This document shows, piece by piece, positions 1 to 6,275 of a DNA stretch of 11,845 nt. Below the pieces are notes generated by a model that was not told the DNA's origin, made no database searches, and was given only the letters and a program-made list of their open reading frames with translations. This DNA is from Pseudomonadota bacterium (GTDB lineage: Bacteria; Pseudomonadota; Alphaproteobacteria; Rhizobiales; Devosiaceae), in the NCBI GenBank assembly GCA_023387585.1, contig JAEWHZ010000090.1, forward strand, positions 1 to 11,845, written 5' to 3'. Within the stretch, counting starts at the first letter, position 1. The number at the start of each line of letters is the position of its first letter. Made by a program: the position numbers and the translations under genes.

Positions 1-251
1 TGCTCGCGGATCGCGTCCTCGCCCAGCGCCACCATGGCGGCGGGGTTGGGGGCGAGACGGAACAATTCCTTCGTGGCGCGATTGACGCCTTGATCGGTGG
101 CCTGCGCCGACAGCACCACCGCGACCAGCAAGGTGAAGGCATTGACATGGTCGAGTTCGCCCTTGGGTTCGGGATCGATGCGCGCAAAGGTCGAAAAGAT
201 CGATTCCACATCGTCCGCTTTCAGCGCGCGTGTTTTTTTCGGTGCCGCCAT
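1..251 (-). CDS. nth: Endonuclease III, N-terminal part (runs off the left edge)
   Basis: DNA glycosylase/AP lyase of base-excision repair, which removes oxidised pyrimidines and nicks abasic sites. Only the first 83 codons are in the window; the remainder, including the catalytic Lys/Asp region and any Fe-S cluster cysteines, lies beyond position 1. The translation from the ATG at 251-249 begins MAAPKKTRAL. It contains the family core FTLLVAVVLSAQATDQGVN (about residues 39-57) followed by NRATKELF and a PAAMVALGE stretch, which lines up closely with E. coli Nth as I remember it. The N-terminus has a short basic extension. Upstream GACGAGAGC gives only a weak ribosome binding site. The gene is divergent from the DUF2244 gene, with 116 bases between the starts, so the two promoters probably share this space. 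The assignment is firm, although the catalytic centre cannot be inspected. Confidence 0.93.
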   Translation of the reverse strand, partial: MAAPKKTRALKADDVESIFSTFARIDPEPKGELDHVNAFTLLVAVVLSAQATDQGVNRATKELFRLAPNPAAMVALGEDAIRE

Positions 252-330
252 GCTCTCGTCCGGTTTTGTGAGGGAGCTTTCCCATATCCCGCGCTGCGGG
301 GGAACGGTGCGTTGATGCGCCGCAAAACGA

Positions 331-361
331 TTGTCCACTTCCGCGCGAAACGCTCTATACT
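331..361 (+). promoter_or_regulatory. Candidate promoter of the DUF2244 gene
   Basis: TTGTCC at 331-336 and TATACT at 356-361 resemble -35 and -10 boxes of a housekeeping sigma factor. The -10 is close to consensus. The spacer is 19 bases, longer than the preferred 17, and the -35 is imperfect. The expected transcription start (about 367-369) would fall on or next to the GTG at 368, leaving almost no leader. Read by eye only. Confidence 0.4.
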
Positions 362-367
362 CAATTC

Positions 368-856
368 GTGAGTCCCATGCCGATGCAAGTCACCACCGCG
401 CCGATCTTCGCCGCCGAACTGACCCCGCCGCGCAAGATGAACCCGAAGGGTCTGCGCGTGACGGTGCTGCTCATCATCGTGCTCGCCGCGCTGCCGGCAA
501 GCGTCGCCATCGGGCTCGAGACCTGGATGGTGGCCGGGCTGATGGCGCTGACCGTCGTCGCCATCGGCATCACCCTGTTCAAGAGCTTCGACATCGGCAA
601 GCGGCGCGAGGACGTCACCATCTTCCCCGACAAGCTCGAGATCATGTCGGTCGCCGCCAACGGCACGCAGAAGCGCTACCGGTTCGAACCGGCAAGGGTG
701 CGGCTGGTGATCGAGCGGGACATCAACGAGCGGGCACTGGCGCTCAAGCTGCGCACAAGGGAGGGCGACACCGAGATCGGCGCCTTCCTGACCCCCGAGG
801 AACGCTCGAGCTTCGCCAAGGCGATCGGAAGGGCCCTGCGCAAGGCGCGGGCCTGA
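368..856 (+). CDS. DUF2244 domain-containing membrane protein
   Basis: Small predicted inner-membrane protein of 162 residues from the GTG start at 368; its biochemical function is unknown. Two hydrophobic segments lie at about residues 31-48 and 53-71, separated by a short turn. They are followed by a soluble tail of about 90 residues with a beta-rich EDVTIFPDKLEI stretch and the ending FLTPEERSSFAKAIGRAL, which I associate with DUF2244. In-frame ATGs at 377 and 383 are alternative starts. None of the three has a Shine-Dalgarno sequence, and the candidate promoter places the transcript start near 368, so a leaderless or very short-leader mRNA is plausible. From memory, DUF2244 genes commonly sit beside nth in Rhizobiales, as here. 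The Ada-like gene follows on the same strand after 77 bases, so co-transcription is possible. Confidence 0.85.
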   Translation: MSPMPMQVTTAPIFAAELTPPRKMNPKGLRVTVLLIIVLAALPASVAIGLETWMVAGLMALTVVAIGITLFKSFDIGKRREDVTIFPDKLEIMSVAANGTQKRYRFEPARVRLVIERDINERALALKLRTREGDTEIGAFLTPEERSSFAKAIGRALRKARA

Positions 857-933
857 GCGGTCAAAACCGGGTCGCTCGGTGCGCGGCGGCGGGTTAAGAC
901 GCCCTTTCGACGCCGCGTTTTACGAGACCGACA

Positions 934-1803
934 ATGAGTGCCATTCCGCTCGACATTCCCCGATCCGATTATGCTCTGATCCGCGAGGTGATCCGGCATC
1001 TGAGCGAGAACGGGCCGGACACGGCCGATCTCGAGACGCTGGCTGGCGAATTGGGGCTGAGCGCGCGGGCGCTGGGCGAGCTGTTCCGGCGCTGGTGCGG
1101 GCTGAGCCCGAAAAGCTTTGCCCAGGCCGTGGCGCTCGACCATGCTAAGCGGCTGCTGTCCGGCGAGGCCAGCGTGCTCGACACCAGCTTCGAGGTCGGC
1201 ATGTCCTCGGCCTCGCGGCTGCACGACCTGTTCGTGAGCCATGAGGCGATGCCGCCCGGCGCCTGGCGGGCCGGGGGGGCGGGGATGGAGATGCGCTGGG
1301 GTGTGGCAGCGTGCCCGTTCGGGCTCGCCGTCGCGACGCTGACGCCCTACGGGCTATCGGGACTCGGCTTCGCCGACGGGCCGGAAGGAATCGAGCCGGC
1401 GATCGCCGATCTGTCCGGGCGCTGGCCGGCGGCCTCCTACCGGCGCGACGACGAGGCGGTGGCACCGCTGATCCGCGCCATCTTCGAGCCGGACCGCTGG
1501 GCGCCGGAACGCCCGGTGCGCATCGTGCTGATCGGCACCGATTTCGAGGTCAGGGTGTGGGAGGCGCTGCTGGAAATCCCGCTCGGGCGGGCGACCAGCT
1601 ATGGCGCGCTGGCGCAAAAGCTCGAACGTCCCAAGGCGGCGCGGGCGGTGGGCGCGGCGGTGGGGCGCAACCCGATCAGCTTCGTCGTGCCCTGCCATCG
1701 CGTGGTCGGGGCGCAGGGCGCGCTGACGGGCTATCACTGGGGCGTGCCGCGCAAGCGCGCCATGCTGGGCTGGGAAGCCGGGATGGCGGCGCAGGCGGGA
1801 TAG
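934..1803 (+). CDS. AraC-type regulator fused to O6-methylguanine-DNA methyltransferase (Ada-like)
   Basis: A 289-residue fusion. Residues about 12-112 form an AraC-type double helix-turn-helix domain (LETLAGELGLSARALGELF, then a second helix pair ending MPPGAWR). Residues about 120-289 are an Ogt/AGT suicide methyltransferase. The acceptor is Cys254 in the FVVPCHRVVG motif (PCHR at 253-256), preceded by ARAVGAAVGRNP and followed by GYHWGVPRKRAML. The protein moves an alkyl group from O6-alkylguanine to its own cysteine. Unlike E. coli Ada (about 354 residues) it has no N-terminal zinc domain with the phosphotriester-repair cysteine, so the usual methylation switch is absent. Whether it still activates genes cannot be told from sequence. 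It lies between the DUF2244 and perM genes, and its neighbourhood with nth points to DNA repair. The ATG at 934 begins just before the regulator domain; ACGAGA upstream is a poor ribosome site. Confidence 0.92.
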   Translation: MSAIPLDIPRSDYALIREVIRHLSENGPDTADLETLAGELGLSARALGELFRRWCGLSPKSFAQAVALDHAKRLLSGEASVLDTSFEVGMSSASRLHDLFVSHEAMPPGAWRAGGAGMEMRWGVAACPFGLAVATLTPYGLSGLGFADGPEGIEPAIADLSGRWPAASYRRDDEAVAPLIRAIFEPDRWAPERPVRIVLIGTDFEVRVWEALLEIPLGRATSYGALAQKLERPKAARAVGAAVGRNPISFVVPCHRVVGAQGALTGYHWGVPRKRAMLGWEAGMAAQAG

Positions 1804-1810
1804 TCCCCGA

Positions 1811-1831
1811 AAGCCCGGACATCCGGGGCTT
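1811..1831 (+). terminator. Hairpin just after the Ada-like gene, weak terminator candidate
   Basis: AAGCCCGGA (1811-1819) can pair with TCCGGGGCTT (1822-1831), giving a 9-bp stem with one bulged G and a tiny loop. It begins 7 bases past the Ada-like stop. No run of T follows, so it is not a classical intrinsic terminator; it could slow transcription or protect the mRNA 3' end. Confidence 0.3.
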
Positions 1832-1866
1832 GTGGAACTTCCCGTGCCGGCGGACATTGCTGGCAC

Positions 1867-1873
1867 TGGAGGT
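1867..1873 (+). promoter_or_regulatory. Ribosome binding site that fixes the perM start
   Basis: TGGAGGT at 1867-1873, with GGAGG ending 5 bases before the ATG at 1878, is the strongest Shine-Dalgarno sequence in the window. It selects this ATG over the much longer open frame that continues upstream across the Ada-like gene. Confidence 0.8.
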
Positions 1874-1877
1874 CGCC

Positions 1878-2960
1878 ATGCAGCGTCTACCCGCCCTCTC
1901 GGTGTTCTCGCTCATCGCCATCGTCGCCATCCCGGTCGCCCTGTGGCTGCTGGGGGGCACGCTGATGATCGTTTTCGTCGCCGTATTGCTGGCCGCTGTG
2001 CTCGATGCCGCCATCGTCGGGCTGCGTCCCGTGCTGCCGGTGCCACGCGTCTATCGCTTCGTCCTGGTCTGCGCCCTCTTCTTCACCGGCATCGGCTTTG
2101 CGCTCGCCTATGGCGGGCCGACCATCGTCGCCCAGTTCAACATGCTGATCGACATGGTGGAGAGCCAGCGCGAGCGGGTGGGGGAATTGCTGGCTTCGCT
2201 CGGCATGATGGGCAATGGCGAGGAGGAGGGCACCGGCGCGCTCGGCGCCTGGCTGCCCAGCATAGACAGCCTGTTCAGCCATGCCGGCATGGCCTTCGGG
2301 ATGACGCTGGGCGTGGCCGGCAACGCACTGGTGATCGTGTTCCTGGGCATCTTCCTCGCCAGCGATCCGGCCGGCTATCGCGACAGCATCGTGCGGCTGT
2401 TCCCCGTCGACTACCGGGCGCGGCTGACCGAGGTGTCGGACATGGCCGGCGCCAAGCTGCGCTGGTGGATCGTCAGCCAGCTGGCGCTGATGGTGCTGAT
2501 CGGGGTGGCCACCGGCTCCATGCTCCATGCGCTGGGCATCGAGAACGCCGTGCTGCTCGGCGTCGTCACCGGCTCGCTGAACTTCATCCCCTATCTGGGG
2601 CCGATCCTCGCCGCCATTCCCATCATCCTCGCGGTGCTGGGCCACGAGCCGGTGATCATCTTCGCGGTGCTCGGGCTCTATCTCGTGATCCAGAACGTCG
2701 AAGGCTATATCGTCGCGCCGCTGGTGCAGAAGCGCGTGGTCAAGCTGCCGCCGGCCTGGTCGATGCTGACGCTGGCGGTGATGGGCACGCTGTTCGGCGC
2801 CATGGGGATCGCCGTGGCGATCCCGCTCTTCGCGGTCGGGCGCATCTTCGTGCGCGAGCTCTACATCAAGGACGTGCTGGAGCGCGAGCCGGACGGGCCG
2901 CCGGTCATCCTGCCTCAGTCCACCCGGCCGACCAGATTGCCCTCGGCATCGATGCGGTAG
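1878..2960 (+). CDS. AI-2E (PerM) family membrane transport protein
   Basis: A 360-residue polytopic inner-membrane protein of the PerM/AI-2E transporter family. The substrate is unknown; export of autoinducer-2 is shown only for a few members and should not be assumed. Hydrophobic segments lie at about residues 8-25, 28-48, 60-80 and 140-162, then a cluster at about 197-325. Between residues 85 and 135 is a mostly hydrophilic segment with an acidic GEEEG patch. Family signatures are present: NFIPYLGPILAAIP (235-248), QNVEGYIVAPLVQKRVVKLPP (272-292) and FGAMGIAVAIPL (306-317). The start is fixed by GGAGG five bases upstream. The gene follows the Ada-like gene on the same strand after 74 bases. 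The last 15 codons plus first bases of the stop region overlap gpmA on the other strand (2915-2960), so the tail beyond about residue 346 is probably not a conserved part of the protein. Confidence 0.9.
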   Translation: MQRLPALSVFSLIAIVAIPVALWLLGGTLMIVFVAVLLAAVLDAAIVGLRPVLPVPRVYRFVLVCALFFTGIGFALAYGGPTIVAQFNMLIDMVESQRERVGELLASLGMMGNGEEEGTGALGAWLPSIDSLFSHAGMAFGMTLGVAGNALVIVFLGIFLASDPAGYRDSIVRLFPVDYRARLTEVSDMAGAKLRWWIVSQLALMVLIGVATGSMLHALGIENAVLLGVVTGSLNFIPYLGPILAAIPIILAVLGHEPVIIFAVLGLYLVIQNVEGYIVAPLVQKRVVKLPPAWSMLTLAVMGTLFGAMGIAVAIPLFAVGRIFVRELYIKDVLEREPDGPPVILPQSTRPTRLPSASMR

Positions 2961-3526
2961 ATCACCGGCTCGCCGGTGGCGATCTCGCGCTTGAGGATCT
3001 CGTCCGGCGTCAGCCCTTCGATGGCCATGACCAGCGCGCGCAGCGAATTGCCGTGCGCGGCGATCAACACCGTCTCGCCCGCCTTCAGATGCGGCTCGAT
3101 CTCGGCCTTGTAGTAGGGCAGGGTGCGCGCCGCCGTGTCCTTGAGGCTTTCGCCGCCCGGCGGGGGCACGTCATAGGAGCGGCGCCAGATCAGGACCTGC
3201 TCCTCGCCCCATTTGGCCCGCGCATCGTCCTTGTTGAGCCCGGACAGATCGCCATAGTCGCGCTCGTTGAGCGCGGTGTTGCGGATGATGGTGACGTTCT
3301 GGATGCCCAGCTCCTCGAGCAGCAGGTCGAGCGTATGCTGGGCGCGGCGCAGGGCCGAGGTGTAGAACAGATCCGGCACCAGGTTCTCGGACTTGAGCCG
3401 CTTGCCGGTGGCGCGCGCCTCCTCGATGCCGAGCTCGGTGAGGCCGGGATCGCGCCAGCCGGTGAACAGGTTCTTCAGGTTCCAGTCGGACTGGCCGTGG
3501 CGCACGAGGATCAGCGTGCCGGTCAT
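2915..3526 (-). CDS. gpmA: 2,3-bisphosphoglycerate-dependent phosphoglycerate mutase
   Basis: Interconverts 3-phosphoglycerate and 2-phosphoglycerate in glycolysis and gluconeogenesis through a phosphohistidine. The 203-residue protein has LVRHGQSDWN (8-17) with His10 as phosphate carrier, the FTGWRDPGLTELG block, SALRRAQHT, Glu88 in LNERDYGDLSGLNK, RRSYDVPPPGGES, and the second catalytic His158 in AAHGNSLRAL. It is shorter than E. coli GpmA (250), which I recall is usual for the alphaproteobacterial form. The ATG at 3526 is chosen because AAAGGA (complement of 3533-3538) lies 6 bases upstream and the catalytic motif starts at residue 8; longer upstream reading would add residues with no homology. 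It lies 29 bases downstream of dapB and is probably co-transcribed. Its 3' end overlaps perM by 46 bases. Confidence 0.96.
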   Translation of the reverse strand: MTGTLILVRHGQSDWNLKNLFTGWRDPGLTELGIEEARATGKRLKSENLVPDLFYTSALRRAQHTLDLLLEELGIQNVTIIRNTALNERDYGDLSGLNKDDARAKWGEEQVLIWRRSYDVPPPGGESLKDTAARTLPYYKAEIEPHLKAGETVLIAAHGNSLRALVMAIEGLTPDEILKREIATGEPVIYRIDAEGNLVGRVD

Positions 3527-3555
3527 GTGAGGTCCTTTCACAAAAAGTCGCGGAT

Positions 3556-4356
3556 TCAGGCCAGGCCGAGCATGTCGGCCATGGAATAAAGGCCGGCCGG
3601 GCGCCCGGCCGCCCACAGGGCCGCGGCGAGGGCGCCATTGGCGAACAAGGCGCGGTCCTCGGCGCGATGGGTCAGCTCGATGCGCTCGGAGGGGCCGGCG
3701 AGGATGACGCTGTGCTCGCCGATCACGGTGCCGCCGCGCAATGTGGCGAAGCCGATGGTGCCCGGCTCGCGCGGGCCGGTATGGCCGTCGCGCACCCGCA
3801 CCGATTTTTCGGCCAGCGCGACCTCGCGCCCGGCGGCGGCGGCCTCGCCGAGCAGCAGCGCCGTGCCGGAGGGGGCGTCGACCTTGCGGTTGTGATGCAT
3901 CTCGACGATCTCGATGTCGTAGCCGGGCAGCACGGCGGCGGCGCGGCGCACCAGCGCGGCGAGCAGATTGACGCCGAGCGAGAAATTACCGGATTTGACG
4001 ATGCGCGCCGAGGAAGCGGCGGCGCGGATGGCGTTTTCGTCCTCGCCGGACAAACCGGTGGTACCGACGATGTGGACGCGCCCGCCGGCCTTGCCCGCCA
4101 GCGCCACCGAGGCGGCGGGGGCTGTGAAATCGATGATGGCGTCGGCCTCGGCAAGGGCGGTGTCGACATCGTCGGTGACCGGGATGCCCAGCGCCGCGAG
4201 CCCGGCCAGCGTGCCGGCATCCTCGCCGAGCGAGGCCGCGCCGGGCCGGTCGAGGGCCGCGACCAGCACCGTATCGGGGTGGGCGGCAACGGCACGGATA
4301 TTGGCCGCGCCCATGCGCCCGCCGGCGCCGGCAACCAGAACTCGCAACTGCGCCAT
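3556..4356 (-). CDS. dapB: 4-hydroxy-tetrahydrodipicolinate reductase
   Basis: Cytoplasmic NAD(P)H-dependent reductase of the diaminopimelate/lysine pathway, needed for lysine and for peptidoglycan cross-links. The 266-residue protein has the dinucleotide-binding loop GAGGRMG (10-16), an HIVGTTGLS stretch (95-103), SGNFSLGVN (122-130) and the signature EMHHNRKVDAPSGTAL (152-167). The last of these holds the catalytic His154/His155 and Lys158, plus the substrate-binding Gly-Thr pair. Length and motif order are typical of DapB. The ATG at 4356 follows GAGG (complement of 4361-4364) by 4 bases and begins MAQLRVLVAGAGG, the usual N-terminus; in-frame codons further upstream give no family sequence. 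It is the first gene of a dapB-gpmA pair and is divergent from the VOC gene. Confidence 0.97.
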   Translation of the reverse strand: MAQLRVLVAGAGGRMGAANIRAVAAHPDTVLVAALDRPGAASLGEDAGTLAGLAALGIPVTDDVDTALAEADAIIDFTAPAASVALAGKAGGRVHIVGTTGLSGEDENAIRAAASSARIVKSGNFSLGVNLLAALVRRAAAVLPGYDIEIVEMHHNRKVDAPSGTALLLGEAAAAGREVALAEKSVRVRDGHTGPREPGTIGFATLRGGTVIGEHSVILAGPSERIELTHRAEDRALFANGALAAALWAAGRPAGLYSMADMLGLA

Positions 4357-4422
4357 ATTGCCTCGCTTTATCTGGGTATCGATTCGCGCCGGCGCGTGCA
4401 GAGCGCGCTTGCGGTGTAGAAC

Positions 4423-4472
4423 CTGCTCTAGCAGCGCTTCGGGCCGGCGCCAACCGGGGCCGGCGTTAACGC
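4423..4472. promoter_or_regulatory. Palindromes in the divergent dapB/VOC control region
   Basis: Between the divergent starts lie CTGCT-CT-AGCAG (4423-4434), a repeated GCCGGC able to form a hairpin (4443-4464) and the perfect 10-base palindrome GCGTTAACGC (4463-4472). One or more could be operator sites, but no known regulator motif was recognised and GCCGGC is expected often in GC-rich DNA. I could not settle promoter boxes for either gene. Confidence 0.25.
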
Positions 4473-4514
4473 GGGGCGGCAAACATGATAGGGTCGAGCG
4501 AAACGGGGGGCTCG

Positions 4515-4865
4515 ATGGGCATCACCAACGCGCTGGCCGGCTTAGCGGTCGAGGATATCGGCATCGCCATGGCCTTTTACGAGCGCCTGTTCGGCCGGCC
4601 GGCGGATGCGCGGCCGATGTCGGAGGTGGCCGAATGGAAGTTCGCCACCGGCGGCTGGGTTCAGGTGTTCACCGATGCCGACCGGGCGGGCGCGTCGCTG
4701 GTGACGCTGATCGTCGACGACCTTGCCGAAACGCTGGAAGATCTGTCGACGCAGGGCATCCTGCCGGTCGCCAAGCGCAGCGGCGATTTCGCCAAGACCG
4801 CCATCTTCCGCGACCCGGACGGCAACCAGCTCGTCTTCTCGCAGACGCTGCGCAACACCTATTAG
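4515..4865 (+). CDS. VOC-family (glyoxalase/bleomycin resistance fold) protein
   Basis: A 116-residue single-domain protein of the vicinal oxygen chelate superfamily; substrate unknown. It shows the beta-alpha-beta halves of the fold: ITNALAGLAVEDIGIAMAFYERLFG (residues 3-27), a second half from about 60 (SLVTLIVDDLAETLEDL), and the typical ending FRDPDGNQLVFSQ (98-110). The usual metal ligands look absent. The first strand has no His where glyoxalases carry one, and the Glu normally found after DPDGN is replaced by Val/Phe, so it may bind a ligand rather than catalyse glyoxalase chemistry. The ATG at 4515 fits the domain edge and has GGGGGG four bases upstream. An in-frame ATG at 4485 would add ten residues and cannot be excluded. 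It is divergent from dapB and convergent with pyrF. Confidence 0.85.
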   Translation: MGITNALAGLAVEDIGIAMAFYERLFGRPADARPMSEVAEWKFATGGWVQVFTDADRAGASLVTLIVDDLAETLEDLSTQGILPVAKRSGDFAKTAIFRDPDGNQLVFSQTLRNTY

Positions 4866-4883
4866 GTTCATCTGTTTGTTGCC

Positions 4884-4929
4884 GCATCGGATCGTTCCGA
4901 AAACCGCTTCGCACTTTTCGGTCCGATGC
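4884..4929. repeat. Imperfect palindromic intergenic element between VOC and pyrF
   Basis: Outer arms GCATCGGA (4884-4891) and TCCGATGC (4922-4929) are exact complements. Inside them CCGAAAA (4897-4903) pairs with TTTTCGG (4915-4921) around an 11-base loop, with a 5-base bulge on the left arm only. The inner pattern GAAAACCGCTTCGCACTTTT closely resembles small palindromic repeats I remember as abundant between genes of Rhizobiales (RIME-like elements); this rests on memory, and only one full copy is in the window. It lies between two convergent genes, 18 bases past the VOC stop and 2 bases before the pyrF stop, where it could end transcription from both sides. Confidence 0.65.
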
Positions 4930-4931
4930 TT

Positions 4932-5630
4932 TCAGGCCAGCCGCACACCGCCCTTCATGTCGGCGAGGATGGCGCGCACGGCCAGCGCCGGATCGGGCGC
5001 GGCGACGATGGGGCGGGCGACGACGAGATGGCTGGCGCCGGCGGCCAGCGCCTGGCGCGGGGTCATTACCCGCTTCTGGTCGCCCGGGGCATCGCCCGAG
5101 GGGCGGATGCCGGGGGTGACGATGGCGAATTTCGGGCCGACGATGTCGCGTACCATGGCCGCTTCCGGTCCCGCGGCGACGACGCCGCCAATGCCGATCT
5201 CGGCCGCCTGGCGGGCGCGCAGAGCCACCAGCCCGGATGCGTCGCGGGCATAGCCGGCCTGGGCGAGGTCGGCATCGTCCATCGAGGTCAGGACGGTGAC
5301 GCCGAGCACGGTCAGCCCGGAACCCTCGGCGCCGCGCTTCGCGGCCCGCATGGTGCGCGGATAGGCGTGCACGGTGACCATGTCCGCTCCGGTGGCGGCG
5401 ATGCCGGCGACGCCCTTTTCGACCGTGTTGTCGATATCGTGCAGCTTGAGGTCGAAGAACACCTTCTTGCCGGCGGCGATCAGCGCACGCCCGAGCCCGA
5501 GCCCGTCATCGCCGTAAATCAGCTGATAGCCGATCTTGTAGTGATCGACCGCGTCGCCCAGCAGCTCGACGATGCGCTGCGCCTCGGCGCGGCTCGGCAC
5601 GTCGAGGCCGACAATGAGGGTTCCCGTCAT
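4932..5630 (-). CDS. pyrF: Orotidine 5'-phosphate decarboxylase
   Basis: Catalyses the last step of de novo UMP synthesis, decarboxylation of OMP. The 232-residue TIM-barrel protein has the N-terminal LIVGLDVPSRAEA strand, Lys32 in HYKIGY, and the catalytic DLKLHDIDNT motif (60-69) with Asp60, Lys62 and Asp65. It also has the HAYPRTM block and the phosphate-binding end TPGIRP (172-177) and VVARPI (203-208). All expected catalytic residues are present and the length is normal. The ATG at 5630 puts the first barrel strand at residue 4; the frame is open further upstream but gives no family sequence. It appears to be a single-gene unit, divergent from the MarR gene with 186 bases between starts and convergent with the VOC gene. 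The leader contains the GTGCCAC repeats listed separately. Confidence 0.97.
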   Translation of the reverse strand: MTGTLIVGLDVPSRAEAQRIVELLGDAVDHYKIGYQLIYGDDGLGLGRALIAAGKKVFFDLKLHDIDNTVEKGVAGIAATGADMVTVHAYPRTMRAAKRGAEGSGLTVLGVTVLTSMDDADLAQAGYARDASGLVALRARQAAEIGIGGVVAAGPEAAMVRDIVGPKFAIVTPGIRPSGDAPGDQKRVMTPRQALAAGASHLVVARPIVAAPDPALAVRAILADMKGGVRLA

Positions 5631-5666
5631 CTCGTCCCGTCCTCTCCCGTTTCTGCGTGCGCTGAG

Positions 5667-5714
5667 GTGCCACGAGCCGCGCAGCGGAGCAAGGGCGGCG
5701 TGCCACAAGGCACC
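5667..5714 (-). promoter_or_regulatory. Repeated GGTGCC/GGCACC elements in the pyrF upstream region
   Basis: GTGCCAC occurs at 5668-5674 and 5700-5706, and GGCACC at 5709-5714. GGCAC can pair either with the near copy (a 5-bp stem at 5700-5713, loop of 4) or with GGTGCC at 5667-5672, so two hairpins compete. If the transcript starts upstream of 5714 this would be a pyrF leader structure. The transcription start is unknown and the stems are short. The rest of 5631-5816 shows nothing else I can name. Confidence 0.22.
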
Positions 5715-5816
5715 GGCTGGAGACGAAATGTTACCGGAATCGCGACACGGCTTCCCCCGGCGCAAGAAATTCTCTACCCAGCCGGCATCGATATGACTCC
5801 ATAGGATTCTTCAATC

Positions 5817-6275
5817 ATGCAGGCTCAGGCGCTGTCGGTGACCGTGGCGTGGCTGCGCCTCGAGCGGGCCCATGCCGCCTATGCGCGCGAGTTGCGGGCC
5901 CGGTTCGGCATCAGCCCGCTGCAGCTTTCGGTGCTGGCGCTCTTGGCCGAGCGCGGACGCATGAAGCTCGCGGCGCTGCGGCTGGCGCTCGACATGCATG
6001 CGGCAACGCTGGGGCAGGCGGTGGATGGGCTGCGCCGCAAAGGGCTTTGCCTGGTGCGTACCGATACCGGGGATCGCCGGGCGCGGCTGGTATTTTTGAC
6101 CGAGGCGGGGCGCGAGGTGCTGGCTTCGGCGCCCAAGGCGGGGCCGGTGCGGCTGCGCGACACGCGGGAGGCGCCCGAGCGGCTGGAGCGGCTGGCGGAA
6201 AGCCTCGCCGACGCCATGGCGATGTTCGGGCTCGACGCGTTCTCGCCCGACAAGCCGGGTGCTATGGGGTCATAG
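5817..6275 (+). CDS. MarR-family transcriptional regulator
   Basis: A 152-residue winged helix-turn-helix protein, expected to bind DNA as a dimer. Helix 1 spans about residues 7-30. GISPLQLSVLALLAERG (31-47) leads into the recognition region LRLALDMHAATLGQAVDGLRRKG (about 54-76). The wing follows as RTDTGDRRARLVFLTEAGREVL (81-102), a clear MarR pattern (DRR, then LT-AGR). The C-terminal helix (117-137) would serve dimerisation. No cysteine looks placed as a redox sensor; the only one (Cys78) sits just before the wing. The ATG at 5817 has AGGA ten bases upstream. The ligand and target genes are unknown; MarR proteins often control their own or divergent genes, which here would be pyrF. Its stop overlaps the stop of the phosphatase gene on the other strand by 6 bases. 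Confidence 0.87.
   Translation: MQAQALSVTVAWLRLERAHAAYARELRARFGISPLQLSVLALLAERGRMKLAALRLALDMHAATLGQAVDGLRRKGLCLVRTDTGDRRARLVFLTEAGREVLASAPKAGPVRLRDTREAPERLERLAESLADAMAMFGLDAFSPDKPGAMGS

Noticed and set aside
288..300. Short palindrome CCCGC-GCT-GCGGG in the nth/DUF2244 space
   Set aside because: A 5-bp GC stem is expected by chance at this base composition and has no link to a promoter element.
1311..1877. Upstream extension of the perM frame into the Ada-like gene (549 residues in all)
   Set aside because: The extension is low-complexity Arg/Gly/Ala sequence over a well-supported gene, and a strong ribosome site marks the ATG at 1878.
1832..3589. Long rightward open frame of about 585 codons
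   Set aside because: It overlaps perM in another frame and then runs antisense to gpmA. Its first half is an Arg/Ala/Gly/Pro-rich sequence typical of off-frame reading in GC-rich DNA, and it has no family motif.
4424..4440. Partial second copy of the 4884-4929 repeat (TGCTCTAG and GCTTCG matches)
   Set aside because: The shared strings are short, in a different arrangement and without the pairing arms; not enough to call a repeat copy.
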